A stretch of 64,000 nucleotides of DNA, from NCBI RefSeq assembly GCF_003001935.1, contig NZ_PVNG01000025.1:162632-226631 (forward strand), written 5' to 3'. Under the pieces are notes generated by a model, which worked only from the letters and a program-made list of their open reading frames with translations, searched no databases and was not told where the DNA came from. The translations under genes and the position numbers were made by a program. Below, one piece after another: positions 8,842 to 17,789 of the stretch (position 1 is its first letter; each line of letters starts with the position of its first letter). The DNA is from Nonomuraea fuscirosea (GTDB taxonomy: Bacteria; Actinomycetota; Actinomycetes; Streptosporangiales; Streptosporangiaceae).

Positions 8842-9834
8842 TCAGCGTGCACGCGGGTCGAAGGCGTCCCTCAGCCCGTCGCCGAACACGTTGAAGGCCA
8901 GGACGGTGATGAAGATCGCCAGACCCGGGAAGAGCACGAAGTGGGGCAGCGTGTAGAAGCGGACCGCCTCGGAGAGCATCCCTCCCCAGGTCGGGGTGGG
9001 CGGGTTGATGCCGACGCCCAGGAACGAGAGCGCCGCCTCGAACAGGATATTCGTCGGAATGAGCAGCGTGGCATAGACCAGGATCGGCGCCAGCAGGTTG
9101 GGCAGGACCTCGCGGAAGAGGATGTAGCCGTGGCGGGCGCCGAGGCTCTTGGCCGCGTCGACGAATTCGCGTTCGCGCAGCGACAGGGTCTGGCCGCGGA
9201 CGATGCGGCCGATGCTGGGCCAGCTGAAGAAGCCGATGATGAAGATCAGCATCGCGATGCGCAGGCCGTTGCCCTCCAGGCCGAAGCCCTTGTCGGGGAT
9301 GACGCCCGCCAGCGCGATGGCGAAGACCAGCAGCGGGAAGGCGAGGAAGACGTCCATGAGGCGGCCGATGACCTGGTCGACCCAGCCGCCGAAGTAGCCG
9401 GCGACCACACCCAGCGTGGTGCCGATGACGACCGAGAGCAGGGTGGCCAGGAAGCCGATGAGCAGCGAGATCCACGCGCCCGCGACGATCCGGCTGAAGA
9501 TGTCGCGGCCGTTGACCGGCTCGACGCCGAGCAGGTATTCGCCGCTCATCCCGCCGAAGGCCCCCTTGGGCAGGAGCGTGCTCTGGTCGATCGCGTCCTG
9601 GTGGAACTCCAGCGGCGGGTGCCCGAACGCGGCGATGATGGGTCCGGAGAAGATCGCCACCAGGATGAGCAGCACGACGATGAGACCGCCCCCGAGGGCG
9701 ATCTTGTCGCGGCGCAGCCGCATCCAGGCGATCCGGGAGAGCGAGCGGCCCTGGATGGCCTTGCCCGCTCCCGCGAGCACCGACTCCGGATGCGCTTCTG
9801 CGGCGGAACCGGAAACGTCTAGCGGTGCGGTCAT
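8842..9834 (-). CDS. Peptide ABC transporter permease (OppC/DppC type)
   Basis: A 330-residue permease and the first gene of the operon. It has the cytosolic N-terminal extension typical of DppC (SRIAWMRLRRDKIALGGGL), six predicted helices and the EAA loop EFVDAAKSLGARHGYILFRE followed by VLPNL. The C-terminal WGGMLSEAVRFYTLPHFVLF is characteristic of the family. The binding-protein gene follows after 42 bp. The operon promoter must lie in 9835-10061; a TAAAGT hexamer on the minus strand near 9893 is a candidate -10 but is weakly supported. Confidence 0.95.
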   Translation of the reverse strand: MTAPLDVSGSAAEAHPESVLAGAGKAIQGRSLSRIAWMRLRRDKIALGGGLIVVLLILVAIFSGPIIAAFGHPPLEFHQDAIDQSTLLPKGAFGGMSGEYLLGVEPVNGRDIFSRIVAGAWISLLIGFLATLLSVVIGTTLGVVAGYFGGWVDQVIGRLMDVFLAFPLLVFAIALAGVIPDKGFGLEGNGLRIAMLIFIIGFFSWPSIGRIVRGQTLSLREREFVDAAKSLGARHGYILFREVLPNLLAPILVYATLLIPTNILFEAALSFLGVGINPPTPTWGGMLSEAVRFYTLPHFVLFPGLAIFITVLAFNVFGDGLRDAFDPRAR

Positions 9835-9922
9835 GCCGAATTGCCCCCTGCTGCCCAGACGACGCTCTCTATCGCGTACTGACTTTAGACCGCGAGTCGC
9901 GACCCCAGGAGGCAGAATCTAT

Positions 9923-9954
9923 GGCCTGAGCTGCGCTGACTAGTCCCTCAGGCC
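9923..9954. terminator. Hairpin in the gap upstream of the peptide ABC operon
   Basis: An 8-bp perfect inverted repeat (GGCCTGAG ... CTCAGGCC) with a 16-nt loop lies about 110 bp downstream of the membrane-protein gene that ends at 10062 and upstream of the ABC operon. It may terminate the former. The remaining sequence from 9835 to 10061 shows no gene. A 12-bp palindrome GAGCCCGGGCTC at 10052-10063 overlaps the stop codon of the membrane-protein gene. Confidence 0.4.
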
Positions 9955-10061
9955 GCTATGTGGCCGATCTGTGATTGACGCGAAACTCATTCGTATCGAT
10001 CTTGATGTGAATGTCTACGGCTCGTCCCGGTTACGTCTCGGAACTGTGACAGAGCCCGGGC

Positions 10062-10595
10062 TCAGCTGATACCGCGGCGTTTGAGGAGTTCTTCGATGTC
10101 GGAGAAGTCGTCGTCGGCCTTGGCGGCCTTGCGCGGCGCGGCCTTCGGCAGCGGCTGCGTCGTCTTCTGTCCCGCGGCCGGCTTCTGCCCCACGGCGGGA
10201 GCGGCCTGCGCCGGTGGCACGGCCTGCTCCGTCCCGGGCGTGTCGCCGCCCGTCCTCTTCTTCCTGCCCAGGCCCCTGCCCGCGGACAGCTTGCGGCCGC
10301 GCATCACGCCCGACACCACGAACAGCACCGCCGACAGGCCCGCCACGGCCACGCCGATCCACACGGTCGGGTTGAACACCAGGCTGGTCACGAAGCTCAC
10401 CACGGCGCTGCCGACGGTCCAGAGCGTCTGCAGCGCGCCGGTGAGGTAGGCGGCCACAGGCAGCAACGCCCACGCCGTCATCCGCATGCCGGCCGCCGCT
10501 CCCCTGCGTCTGAAGGCCAGGAAGGCCAGGACCAGCCCGGCTATGGTCACTCCGGCGCACAGTGGCAGCCAGGCGATCGCGTTAAAGGTCTCCAT
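10062..10595 (-). CDS. Conserved small actinobacterial membrane protein, function unknown
   Basis: A 177-residue protein with three or four hydrophobic segments in the first ~95 residues (IAWLPLCAGVTIAGLVLAFL; LLPVAAYLTGAL; IGVAVAGLSAVLFVVSGVM). A basic, Pro/Ala-rich cytoplasmic tail follows and ends in the acidic motif DDDFSDIEELLKRRGIS. I recognise this tail type from conserved hypothetical proteins encoded near metH in actinomycetes, but no function is assigned. It lies on the same strand as the HAD gene, 96 bp downstream of it, with hairpins in between, so co-transcription is uncertain. Confidence 0.8.
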   Translation of the reverse strand: METFNAIAWLPLCAGVTIAGLVLAFLAFRRRGAAAGMRMTAWALLPVAAYLTGALQTLWTVGSAVVSFVTSLVFNPTVWIGVAVAGLSAVLFVVSGVMRGRKLSAGRGLGRKKRTGGDTPGTEQAVPPAQAAPAVGQKPAAGQKTTQPLPKAAPRKAAKADDDFSDIEELLKRRGIS

Positions 10596-10650
10596 CTCGC
10601 CGCCCCTTCATCGTGGCTCTGGATATCCATCCTGGCACGCGGAGGCCCTT

Positions 10651-10688
10651 GCGCCTCCTCCGTGAGAACCACTTTCCCCTTAGGGGAA
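10651..10688. terminator. Two short hairpins downstream of the HAD phosphatase gene
   Basis: GGAGGC/GCCTCC (10651-10668, 6-nt loop) and the palindrome TTCCCCTTAGGGGAA (10674-10688) lie just past the HAD gene stop at 10692 on the minus strand. Together they resemble a compact terminator separating it from the membrane-protein gene. Confidence 0.45.
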
Positions 10689-10691
10689 CGA

Positions 10692-11336
10692 CTAAGAGGC
10701 CACGAGAGTTCTCAGGTCCGCGACCCTGATCTCGGTCAGGGAGGAGACGACCCGCCGTCCCGGCGCCCGCTCGATGGGCAGCAGGCTCGGCACGGCCACC
10801 ACGGCGCAGCCGGCCGCCGTGGCGGCGGCCACGCCGTTCGGGGAGTCCTCCAGGACCACGCAGCGCACCGGCTCCACGCCGAGGAGCTTCGCGGCCGTCA
10901 GGTACGGCTCGGGGTCGGGCTTGGTACGGGTGACGTCGTCGGCGGTGACCACGGCGTCGAAACGGTCCCTGCCGACGCTCTTGAGCACGGCGTCGGCGAT
11001 CTCGCCGAGCGAGGAGGTGACCAGGGCCACCGGCACCCCCTCGGCGCGCAGGGCGTCGAGCAGCTCGGAGGCGCCCGGCATGACGTCCACCCCGTCGGTC
11101 AGCCGGGCCACCATGCCGGTGACCATCCACTCGCGTACCGTCTCCGGCGCCACGCCGGCCCCCGACACGGCCAGCATGTAGCCGATCGTGCTCTCCATGG
11201 ACCCGCCGACCAGGTGGGTCTGGTGCTCGGGCGTCCACTCGGCGCCGAGCCTGGCCATCACGCCGGTCTCGATCTCCAGCCAGACCCGCTCGCTGTCGAC
11301 CAGCAGCCCGTCCATGTCGAAGAAGACCGCGTCCAT
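10692..11336 (-). CDS. HAD superfamily phosphatase (beta-phosphoglucomutase/phosphoglycolate phosphatase-like)
   Basis: A 214-residue haloacid-dehalogenase hydrolase. Motif I is FFDMDGLLVDSE (nucleophile Asp and general acid Asp), motif II is ALVTSS, the motif III lysine is in TRTKPDPEPYL and motif IV is CVVLEDSPNG. The cap domain between motifs I and II is of the helical C1 type. ATG 11336 was chosen because it directly precedes motif I; the upstream in-frame extension is made of short repeats and is not conserved-looking. Substrate is unknown. It is next to metH on the same strand, 157 bp away, and is probably transcribed after it. Confidence 0.9.
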   Translation of the reverse strand: MDAVFFDMDGLLVDSERVWLEIETGVMARLGAEWTPEHQTHLVGGSMESTIGYMLAVSGAGVAPETVREWMVTGMVARLTDGVDVMPGASELLDALRAEGVPVALVTSSLGEIADAVLKSVGRDRFDAVVTADDVTRTKPDPEPYLTAAKLLGVEPVRCVVLEDSPNGVAAATAAGCAVVAVPSLLPIERAPGRRVVSSLTEIRVADLRTLVAS

Positions 11337-11359
11337 CCCGCCCCCGATACGTCCGATGT

Positions 11360-11465
11360 CGTCACGCCCGTGTAGCCGGGCCCGTGTCCTCAGGCCCGTG
11401 TCGTCGCGCCTGTGCCGTCGCGCCTGTGCCGTCGCGCCTGAGCCGGACACGCCCGTACAGGCGCG
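11360..11465. repeat. Short tandem repeats between metH and the HAD gene
   Basis: The 14-bp unit GTCGCGCCTGTGCC occurs three times in tandem from 11403 (11403, 11417, 11431, the last copy degenerate). It is flanked by weaker GCCCGTGTC-like copies from about 11362 to 11465. The repeats fill most of the 157-bp gap and no gene is present in it. Confidence 0.7.
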
Positions 11466-11493
11466 CCCGTGCCGTTTTCCGTTCCGCGGCCGG

Positions 11494-14400
11494 TCAGACG
11501 TTGAAGTACTTCGCCTCGGGGTGGTGGACGACCAGCGCGGAGGTCGCCTGCTCCGGGTGGAGCTGGAACTCCTCCGACAGCGTCACCCCGATGCGCTCGG
11601 GCTCCAGCAGCTCGAACAGCTGCTGCTGGTCCTCCAGGTTGGGGCAGGCCGGGTAGCCGAAGGAGTAACGGCAGCCCTGGACGTTGACCTTGAGCATGTC
11701 GTCGAGCGACTCGTCGCCGCCGATCCCCCACTCCGAGCGGACCCGGGCGTGCCAGTATTCGGCCAGCGCCTCGGTCAGCTGCACCGACAGGCCGTGCAGC
11801 TCCAGGTAGTCGCGGTAGGCGTCCTTGGCGAACAGCTCGGCGGTGGCCTCGGAGATCTTCGATCCCATGGTGGCCACCTGGAAGCCGACGACGTCGACCT
11901 CGCCGGTGTCCTTGCCGCGGAAGAAGTCGGACAGGCACAGGTGCCGGTCGCGACGCTGGCGCGGGAAGGTGAAGCGGGTGCGCTCGGCGCCGTCGTCGCC
12001 GAGGATGATGAGCGAGTCGCCGTCGGAGACGCACGGGAAGTAGCCGTAGACGACGGCCGCCTCCAGCAGGCCCTCGGTCTGCATGCGCTCCAGCCACATG
12101 CGCAGCCGCGGCCGGCCCTCGGTCTCGACCAGCTCGTCGTAGCCGGGCCCGTCGCCGCCCCTGGTGGGCTTGAGCCCCCACTGGCCGAGGAACAGTGCCC
12201 GTTCGTCGAGGAAGGCGGCGTACTCGTTCAGCGAGATGCCCTTGACGACGCGGTCGCCGTGGAAGGGCGCCCGCGGCAGCGGGTTGTCGGCGGCCACGTC
12301 GGAGCGGGCCGGCAGCGCCTCGACGGGGGTGCGGACCAGCGTCGCGCCGGTCTTGACCCGCCGCTCGCGCAGCGGCGGCAGCGTCGCGCCGGCGACGCCA
12401 CGCTTGACGGCCATGAACGCGTCCATCAGCCGCAGCCCCTCGAACGCGTCGCGGGCGTAACGCACCTCGCCCTGGAACACCTCGGCGAGGTCCTGCTCCA
12501 CATAGGCGCGGGTCAGGGCGGCGCCGCCGAGCAGCACGGGATAGCGTTCGGCGAGCTTCCTGGAGTTCATCTCCTCCAGGTTCTCCTTCATGATGACGGT
12601 CGACTTCACCAGCAGCCCCGACATGCCGATGACGTCGGCCTTCTGCTCGTCGGCGGCCTCCAGGATGGCCGACACCGGCTGCTTGATGCCGAGGTTGACG
12701 ACCTGGTAGCCGTTGTTGGACAGGATGATGTCCACGAGGTTCTTGCCGATGTCGTGCACGTCGCCCTTGACGGTGGCCAGCACGATGCGGCCCTTGGTCT
12801 CGCCCTCGACGCGGTCCATGTGCGGTTCGAGGTAGGCCACGGCGGTCTTCATCACCTCGGCCGACTGCAGCACGAACGGCAGCTGCATCTGCCCGGAGCC
12901 GAACAGCTCGCCGACCGTCTTCATGCCGTCGAGCAGCACGTCGTTGATGATCTCCAGGGCGGGCCGCTGCTCGAGCGCCGTGCCGAGGTCGGCCTCCAGG
13001 CCCTTCTTCTCGCCGTCGACGATGCGCCGCTTGAGCCGCTCCCACAGCGGCAGCGCGGCCAGCTCCTCGGCCTTGCCCGCGCGCATGACGGCCGCGTCGA
13101 CGCCCTCGAACAGGTCCATGAACCGCTGCAGCGGGTCGTAGCCCTCGCGGCGGCGGTCGTAGACCATGTCGAGCGCGACCTGGCGCTGCTCGTCGGGGAT
13201 GCGGGCCATCGGCAGGATCTTGGAGGCGTGCACGATGGCGGAGTCGAGCCCGGCGTTGACGCACTCGTTGAGGAACACCGAGTTGAGCACCATGCGGGCG
13301 GCCGGGTTGAGGCCGAAGCTGATGTTGGACAGGCCGAGCGTCGTCTGCACGCCCGGGTAGCGGCGCTTGAGCTCGCGGATGGCCTCGATGGTCTCCAGGC
13401 CGTCGCGCCTGGTCTCCTCCTGGCCCGTCGCGATGGGGAAGGTGAGGCAGTCGACGATGATGTCCTCGACGCGCATGCCCCAGTTGGTGGTCAGGTCCTC
13501 CACCAGGCGGGTGGCCACGCGCACCTTCCACTCGGCGGTGCGGGCCTGGCCCTCCTCGTCGATGGTCAGGGCGACCACGGCCGAGCCGTGCTCGCGGACG
13601 AGACGCATGATCTTCTGGAAGCGGGAGTCGGGGCCCGCGCCGTCCTCGTAGTTGACGGAGTTGACCGCGGCGCGCCCGCCCAGCATCTCGAGGCCGGCCT
13701 GCAGCACGGCGGGCTCGGTCGAGTCGAGCATGATCGGCAGCGTGGAGGCGGTGGCGAAGCGGAAGGCCAGCTCCTTCATGTCGGCGACGCCGTCGCGGCC
13801 GACGTAGTCGACGCACAGGTCGAGCATGTGGGCGCCGCCGCGGGCCTGGTCGCGCGCCGTCTCGACGCAGTCGTCCCAGCGGCCCTCCAGCATGGCCTCG
13901 CGGAAGGCCTTGGAGCCGTTGGTGTTGCAGCGCTCGCCGATGGCCAGGTAGGAGGTGTCCTGGCGGAACGGGACGCTCTGGTAGAGCGAGGAGGCGCCGG
14001 GCTCGGGGTGCGGCCGGCGGCGGGCGACCTCCTTGCCGCGCACCCGCTCGACCACCTGGCGCAGGTGCTCGGGGGTGGTGCCGCAGCAGCCGCCGACCAG
14101 GGACAGGCCGTAGTCGCCGGCGAAGGACTGGTGGGCGCCGGCCAGCTCTTCCGCGGTGAGCGGGTAGTAGGCGCCGTCGGCGGTGAGCACGGGCAGGCCG
14201 GCGTTGGGCATGCAGGACAGCTTGAGCCGCGAGTGGCGGGCGAGGTAGCGCAGGTGCTCGCTCATCTCGGCCGGGCCGGTCGCGCAGTTGAGGCCGACGA
14301 CGTCGACGCCGAGCGGCTCGATCGCGGTCAGCGCGGCGCCGATCTCGGAGCCGAGCAGCATCGCGCCGTTGGTCTCGATCGTCACCTGGGCGATGATCGG

Positions 14401-14958
14401 CACGTCGCGGCCGGCCGCCTCGATGGCCCGCCTGGCGCCGACGACGGCGGCCTTGACCTGGAGCAGGTCCTGGCAGGTCTCGATGATCAGCGCGTCGGCG
14501 CCGCCCGCGATCAGGCCGGCCGCGTTGTCGCGGTAGGCGTCGCGCAGGCTCGCGTACGGCAGGTGACCGAGGGTCGGGAGCTTGGTGCCAGGGCCCATGG
14601 AGCCGAGCACGAAGCGGGGCTGGTCGGGCGTGGCCCAGTGGTCGGCGGCCTCGCGGGCGATCCTGGCGCCCGCCTCGGAGTATTCGAAGACGCGCTCGGG
14701 GATGTCGTATTCGCCGAGCGCGGCCAGGTTGGCGCCGAACGTGTTGGTCTCCACGCAGTCGACGCCGACCGCGAAGTAGGCGTCGTGGACGCCGCGCACG
14801 ATGTCGGGACGGGTGACGTTGAGCACCTCGTTGCAGCCCTCGTGACCGTGGAAGTCGTCGAGCGTGGGGTCCTGGGCCTGCAGCATCGTGCCCATCGCCC
14901 CGTCGGCCACGACGACGCGCTGGGACAAGACTTCTCGGAAGGACGGGGAGGCGCTCAT
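11494..14958 (-). CDS. metH: Cobalamin-dependent methionine synthase
   Basis: A 1154-residue four-module enzyme that transfers methyl from 5-methyltetrahydrofolate to homocysteine through B12. The homocysteine domain begins VVADGAMGTMLQAQDPTLDD and carries zinc ligands in GLNCATG and GGCCGTTPEH. The pterin-binding domain has GERCNTNGSKAF. The cobalamin domain has DVHDIGKN, the DxHxxG loop whose His coordinates cobalt. The C-terminal reactivation domain binds S-adenosylmethionine. ATG 14958 precedes the conserved N-terminus; an in-frame upstream extension is low-complexity and was not used. I see no cobalamin riboswitch in the 217 bp upstream. The gene diverges from the usp gene. Confidence 0.97.
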   Translation of the reverse strand: MSASPSFREVLSQRVVVADGAMGTMLQAQDPTLDDFHGHEGCNEVLNVTRPDIVRGVHDAYFAVGVDCVETNTFGANLAALGEYDIPERVFEYSEAGARIAREAADHWATPDQPRFVLGSMGPGTKLPTLGHLPYASLRDAYRDNAAGLIAGGADALIIETCQDLLQVKAAVVGARRAIEAAGRDVPIIAQVTIETNGAMLLGSEIGAALTAIEPLGVDVVGLNCATGPAEMSEHLRYLARHSRLKLSCMPNAGLPVLTADGAYYPLTAEELAGAHQSFAGDYGLSLVGGCCGTTPEHLRQVVERVRGKEVARRRPHPEPGASSLYQSVPFRQDTSYLAIGERCNTNGSKAFREAMLEGRWDDCVETARDQARGGAHMLDLCVDYVGRDGVADMKELAFRFATASTLPIMLDSTEPAVLQAGLEMLGGRAAVNSVNYEDGAGPDSRFQKIMRLVREHGSAVVALTIDEEGQARTAEWKVRVATRLVEDLTTNWGMRVEDIIVDCLTFPIATGQEETRRDGLETIEAIRELKRRYPGVQTTLGLSNISFGLNPAARMVLNSVFLNECVNAGLDSAIVHASKILPMARIPDEQRQVALDMVYDRRREGYDPLQRFMDLFEGVDAAVMRAGKAEELAALPLWERLKRRIVDGEKKGLEADLGTALEQRPALEIINDVLLDGMKTVGELFGSGQMQLPFVLQSAEVMKTAVAYLEPHMDRVEGETKGRIVLATVKGDVHDIGKNLVDIILSNNGYQVVNLGIKQPVSAILEAADEQKADVIGMSGLLVKSTVIMKENLEEMNSRKLAERYPVLLGGAALTRAYVEQDLAEVFQGEVRYARDAFEGLRLMDAFMAVKRGVAGATLPPLRERRVKTGATLVRTPVEALPARSDVAADNPLPRAPFHGDRVVKGISLNEYAAFLDERALFLGQWGLKPTRGGDGPGYDELVETEGRPRLRMWLERMQTEGLLEAAVVYGYFPCVSDGDSLIILGDDGAERTRFTFPRQRRDRHLCLSDFFRGKDTGEVDVVGFQVATMGSKISEATAELFAKDAYRDYLELHGLSVQLTEALAEYWHARVRSEWGIGGDESLDDMLKVNVQGCRYSFGYPACPNLEDQQQLFELLEPERIGVTLSEEFQLHPEQATSALVVHHPEAKYFNV

Positions 14959-15175
14959 GAGGTAGAGCTTATCGGGTGCGTCTCCGGAGCCTTCCGCGAG
15001 CGGCCGCTCCCCCGCCCCCGCCGCACGTGCTCCCCCGCCTCCGCCGCGCTTTCCGGCGGGCGCCTCCCGTGCTCCCCCCGTCCTCCGCCGTACGGGCTCC
15101 GCCTGCTGCGCGGCACGATCGGGGCCGCTATTGTACGTGCTGTCAATTGTGTGATGACGTCCGGCAGGAGGCTTC

Positions 15176-15634
15176 ATGGCCTATCGCACCGTCCTCGTCG
15201 GGACCGACGGCTCGGCCTCCTCCTTCAGGGCCGTCTCCGCCGCGGCGTCCCTGGCCGCGGCGACCGGGGCCACGCTCGTGCTGGCCTGCGCGTACCTGCC
15301 CATGCGGGAGAGCGAACGGGCCGCCGCCGCTGACCGGCTCGGCGAGCTGGCGTACAAGGTGACCGGGTCCACCCCCGCGGACGACGCCCTGCGCGCGGCC
15401 CGCGAGCACGCCGTGGCGGCGGGCGCGACCGACGTCGTGCTGACGGCGGACCAGGGGGACGCGGTGGACGTGCTCATCGCCGCGGCCGCCCGGCACCACG
15501 CCGACCTGCTCGTGGTGGGCAACCGGGGGCTCAACAGCCTGGCCGGGCGGCTGCTCGGGTCGGTGCCGTCGGCGGTGACGCACCGGGCCGCGTGCGACGT
15601 CCTCGTCGTCCACACGACCGACGGCGGCCGCTGA
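15176..15634 (+). CDS. Universal stress protein (UspA family)
   Basis: A 152-residue single-domain Usp. The fold starts YRTVLVGTDGSASSFRAV and the ATP-binding signature G-x2-G-x9-G-S is visible as GNRGLNSLAGRLLGSVP, so it is probably an ATP-binding type. The AGGAGG ribosome site at 15165-15170 supports ATG 15176. It is divergent from metH and isolated from other stress genes. A specific role cannot be read from the sequence. Confidence 0.93.
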   Translation: MAYRTVLVGTDGSASSFRAVSAAASLAAATGATLVLACAYLPMRESERAAAADRLGELAYKVTGSTPADDALRAAREHAVAAGATDVVLTADQGDAVDVLIAAAARHHADLLVVGNRGLNSLAGRLLGSVPSAVTHRAACDVLVVHTTDGGR

Positions 15635-15740
15635 CCGCCCGGCGGCCGTCCTCGGCCGCCTCCTCGCCTTCCGTCGTCCGCTCTCTCCGAGTCCGCCTTC
15701 GCCATGCGTCGGCGCGCGAGGGGCGGCGTCCGCTTCCGCT

Positions 15741-15757
15741 GTTCGCGCGTCGCGAAC
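15741..15757. promoter_or_regulatory. Perfect palindrome, operator-like, copy 1
   Basis: GTTCGCG-CGT-CGCGAAC, 7-bp arms around a 3-bp centre. The second copy starts 54 bp later, about five helical turns, which would place two dimers on the same face of the DNA. Confidence 0.5.
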
Positions 15758-15794
15758 GGGGGCGGACGCGCCCTCGCAGGGCTGCCCGGCGGGA

Positions 15795-15811
15795 GTTCGC
15801 GCATCGCGAAC
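15795..15811. promoter_or_regulatory. Perfect palindrome, operator-like, copy 2
   Basis: GTTCGCG-CAT-CGCGAAC, identical arms to copy 1 with a different centre, as expected for a dimeric regulator site. No regulator gene is adjacent. Confidence 0.5.
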
Positions 15812-16130
15812 GGCACTCAGGTACGCCGCCCGTGGGGGCCTGCAGGCGGAGGTGGCCGTGTGATGCCCTGGCGTGGCGACGGAAGACCGTGCGCGGCCCG
15901 TTCGAGCAGGCGTTTGACCTGCCGTCGCATGGGCGGGCCCGTCCCCCGCGGCCGTTGCGCCCGCGCTCCCGGGCCGGCCGGGCCGGGCGCTCCCCCGCGG
16001 CTCCCCCGGCGGCACGCGTGTCAACTGGGACGTCGGCGCGTGCGTGGAAGCCCGCGTTCGGGGGGAGATCGGTGACGTTGACGCCGGCTGACCGCATAGG
16101 CTTAGCGGGACGATGGAGAGGAGGCGACAC

Positions 16131-16985
16131 GTGATTGAGCTCGAAGGGCTCCCCGAGCTCGTCGACCCGGTGCTCATTGCCGCGTTCGAGGGGTGGAACG
16201 ACGCGGGCGAGGCCTCCAGCGGTGTGATCGCCCATCTCGAGTCCGCGTGGAAGGCCGAGCCGCTCATCGCGCTCGACCCCGACGACTACTACGACTTCCA
16301 GGTCACCAGGCCGGTGGTCGAGATGAACGACGGTCTGACCCAGTCGATCGTCTGGCCGACGACGCGGTTGCTGCGCGCCCGGCCTCCGGGCCTCGACCGT
16401 GACGTGGTGCTGCTGCGCGGCATCGAGCCCAACATGCGCTGGCGCTCGTTCTGCGCCGACATCATCTACATCTGCCGCGAGCTGGGCATCGAGATGGCGG
16501 TCATGCTGGGCGCGCTGCTCAACGACTCGCCCCACACCCGCCCGGTGCCGATCCTCGGCGGCGCCACCAACTCGGGGCTGGCCCGTTCGACCAACCTGGA
16601 GCTGAGCCGCTACGAGGGCCCGACGGGCATCGTGGGGGTGTTGCAGCACGCGTTCGGCCAGGCGCAGCTCGACGCGATCTCGCTGTGGGCGTCGGTGCCC
16701 CACTACGTCGCCCAGCCGCCCAACCCGAAGGCCACGCTGGCGCTGCTGCGCCGGCTGGAGGACGTCCTGGAGATCCCGATGCCGCTCGGCGACCTCGACG
16801 AGGAGGCCAGGGCGTGGGAGCGCGGCGTCGACGAGCTCGCCTCTCAGGACAGCGAGGTGGCCGAATACGTGAAGGAGCTGGAGGAGCGCAAGGACGCGGC
16901 CGAGTTGCCCGAGGCCAGCGGAGATGCGATCGCGGCCGAGTTCGAACGCTATCTGCGGCGCAGGGATCGCGACACTGACAGCTGA
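16131..16985 (+). CDS. PAC2 family protein (proteasome-assembly-chaperone-like fold)
   Basis: A 284-residue PAC2-domain protein of the actinobacterial type (from memory, mycobacterial Rv2125). The domain opens ELPELVDPVLIAAFEGWNDA-like with AGEASSGVIAHLE and continues with MAVMLGALLNDSPHTRPVPI. The C-terminus is an acidic/basic helical tail (EVAEYVKELEERKDAAELPE). GTG 16131 was chosen because GAGGAGG sits just upstream; an ATG at 16113 would place the ribosome site inside the gene. The family is structurally related to eukaryotic proteasome chaperones, but its bacterial role is not established. Confidence 0.9.
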   Translation: MIELEGLPELVDPVLIAAFEGWNDAGEASSGVIAHLESAWKAEPLIALDPDDYYDFQVTRPVVEMNDGLTQSIVWPTTRLLRARPPGLDRDVVLLRGIEPNMRWRSFCADIIYICRELGIEMAVMLGALLNDSPHTRPVPILGGATNSGLARSTNLELSRYEGPTGIVGVLQHAFGQAQLDAISLWASVPHYVAQPPNPKATLALLRRLEDVLEIPMPLGDLDEEARAWERGVDELASQDSEVAEYVKELEERKDAAELPEASGDAIAAEFERYLRRRDRDTDS

Positions 16986-17134
16986 ATTACAGGGATTGAT
17001 TCCACCCAATCTTTGTAGTTTGGGGTAATAATCGGGAACCTGTAGAAGATTGCATCATGTTGGGCTGCAGATGGCCCGAGAGGTTCTCGTTCGCACGAAT
17101 GCCTGCCAACTCGACCGCGCACGTTAGGCATGCC

Positions 17135-17701
17135 ATGGCGACATCCCACGTTGACCCCCACCAGAGGAGCCAGGACACCCGGCGGCGCGTCCTCGAGATG
17201 GCCGTCTCGCTCCGGGAGGACCGCACCGGCGGCTCGGTGGATCATTTCCTCGCCCTGCTGCAGGATCGGCTTCCGCTCTGGCTGAGCATTCTTCATGATC
17301 TGTCCCATCGCAGCGGGAAAGGGTCGGTCTCGGACAACCTCTTTCCTGTCGCGCTGGCGGGGATCGACTACTACATAGACGTCCAGAGTGCCGCGCTGCC
17401 CGCCTTCACCTCGCCCAACGTGACCGTCCGGTTCCGGCAGGCCATCCGCGACACCGGCCTCGGGCCGCGTACGGAGACCGCGCCGCTGGCCGCGTACCTG
17501 GCGGCCGAGCAGCGGCTCGGGCGGGTGCGCGCCGACGCCGACCCGGAGGCGAGCGCCCGGCTGCTGGTCGCGGGCTGTTTCCACCGCGCCTACATCGAGA
17601 TGTTCGTCGGCGCCGACGCCGGGCCCACCCGCGAGGCCAGCGCCCTCGAGATCGTCCGCGAACTACGCCTCGAACCCACCACCGCCCAGCAGCCCGCCTG
17701 A
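17135..17701 (+). CDS. TetR-like ligand-binding domain protein lacking the DNA-binding domain
   Basis: About 188 residues. The C-terminal half (DPEASARLLVAGCFHRAYIE followed by MFVGAD) and the preceding helices resemble the regulatory domain of TetR-family repressors. No helix-turn-helix precedes it: the first ~45 residues (MATSHVDPHQRSQDTRRRVL...) do not match the TetR N-terminus and no other frame supplies one. The start is uncertain; in-frame ATGs at 17057 and 17099 are alternatives and none has a good ribosome site. The upstream 150 bp is noticeably AT-richer than its surroundings. It may be a decayed regulator or a stand-alone ligand-binding protein. Confidence 0.6.
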   Translation: MATSHVDPHQRSQDTRRRVLEMAVSLREDRTGGSVDHFLALLQDRLPLWLSILHDLSHRSGKGSVSDNLFPVALAGIDYYIDVQSAALPAFTSPNVTVRFRQAIRDTGLGPRTETAPLAAYLAAEQRLGRVRADADPEASARLLVAGCFHRAYIEMFVGADAGPTREASALEIVRELRLEPTTAQQPA

Positions 17702-17789
17702 CCGCGAGCCCGCCCTCGGCACCCGGCGTGGTGCCGGCCTCCCCGGGTGCGAGCGGAACCGAGGAGGCCGGGGCGCGGGGGCGACGGTG

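Larger units (their letters stand above)
15635..16130. other. Gene-free stretch with two operator-like palindromes
   Basis: This 496-bp interval shows no convincing gene: open frames here are arginine/proline-rich without family resemblance. It contains two copies of a 17-bp palindrome (15741-15757 and 15795-15811) and, at its right end, a probable promoter element TAGGCT (16097-16102) and the GAGGAGG ribosome site of the PAC2 gene. Confidence 0.6.

Noticed and set aside
14959..15175. Cobalamin riboswitch upstream of metH
   Set aside because: I could not find a B12-box-like core or the expected pairing in the 217-bp gap; only a possible promoter near TACAAT was seen.
11188..15333. Very long open frame opposite metH
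   Set aside because: It mirrors the metH codon pattern on the other strand, has no family resemblance and is an antisense shadow caused by high GC.
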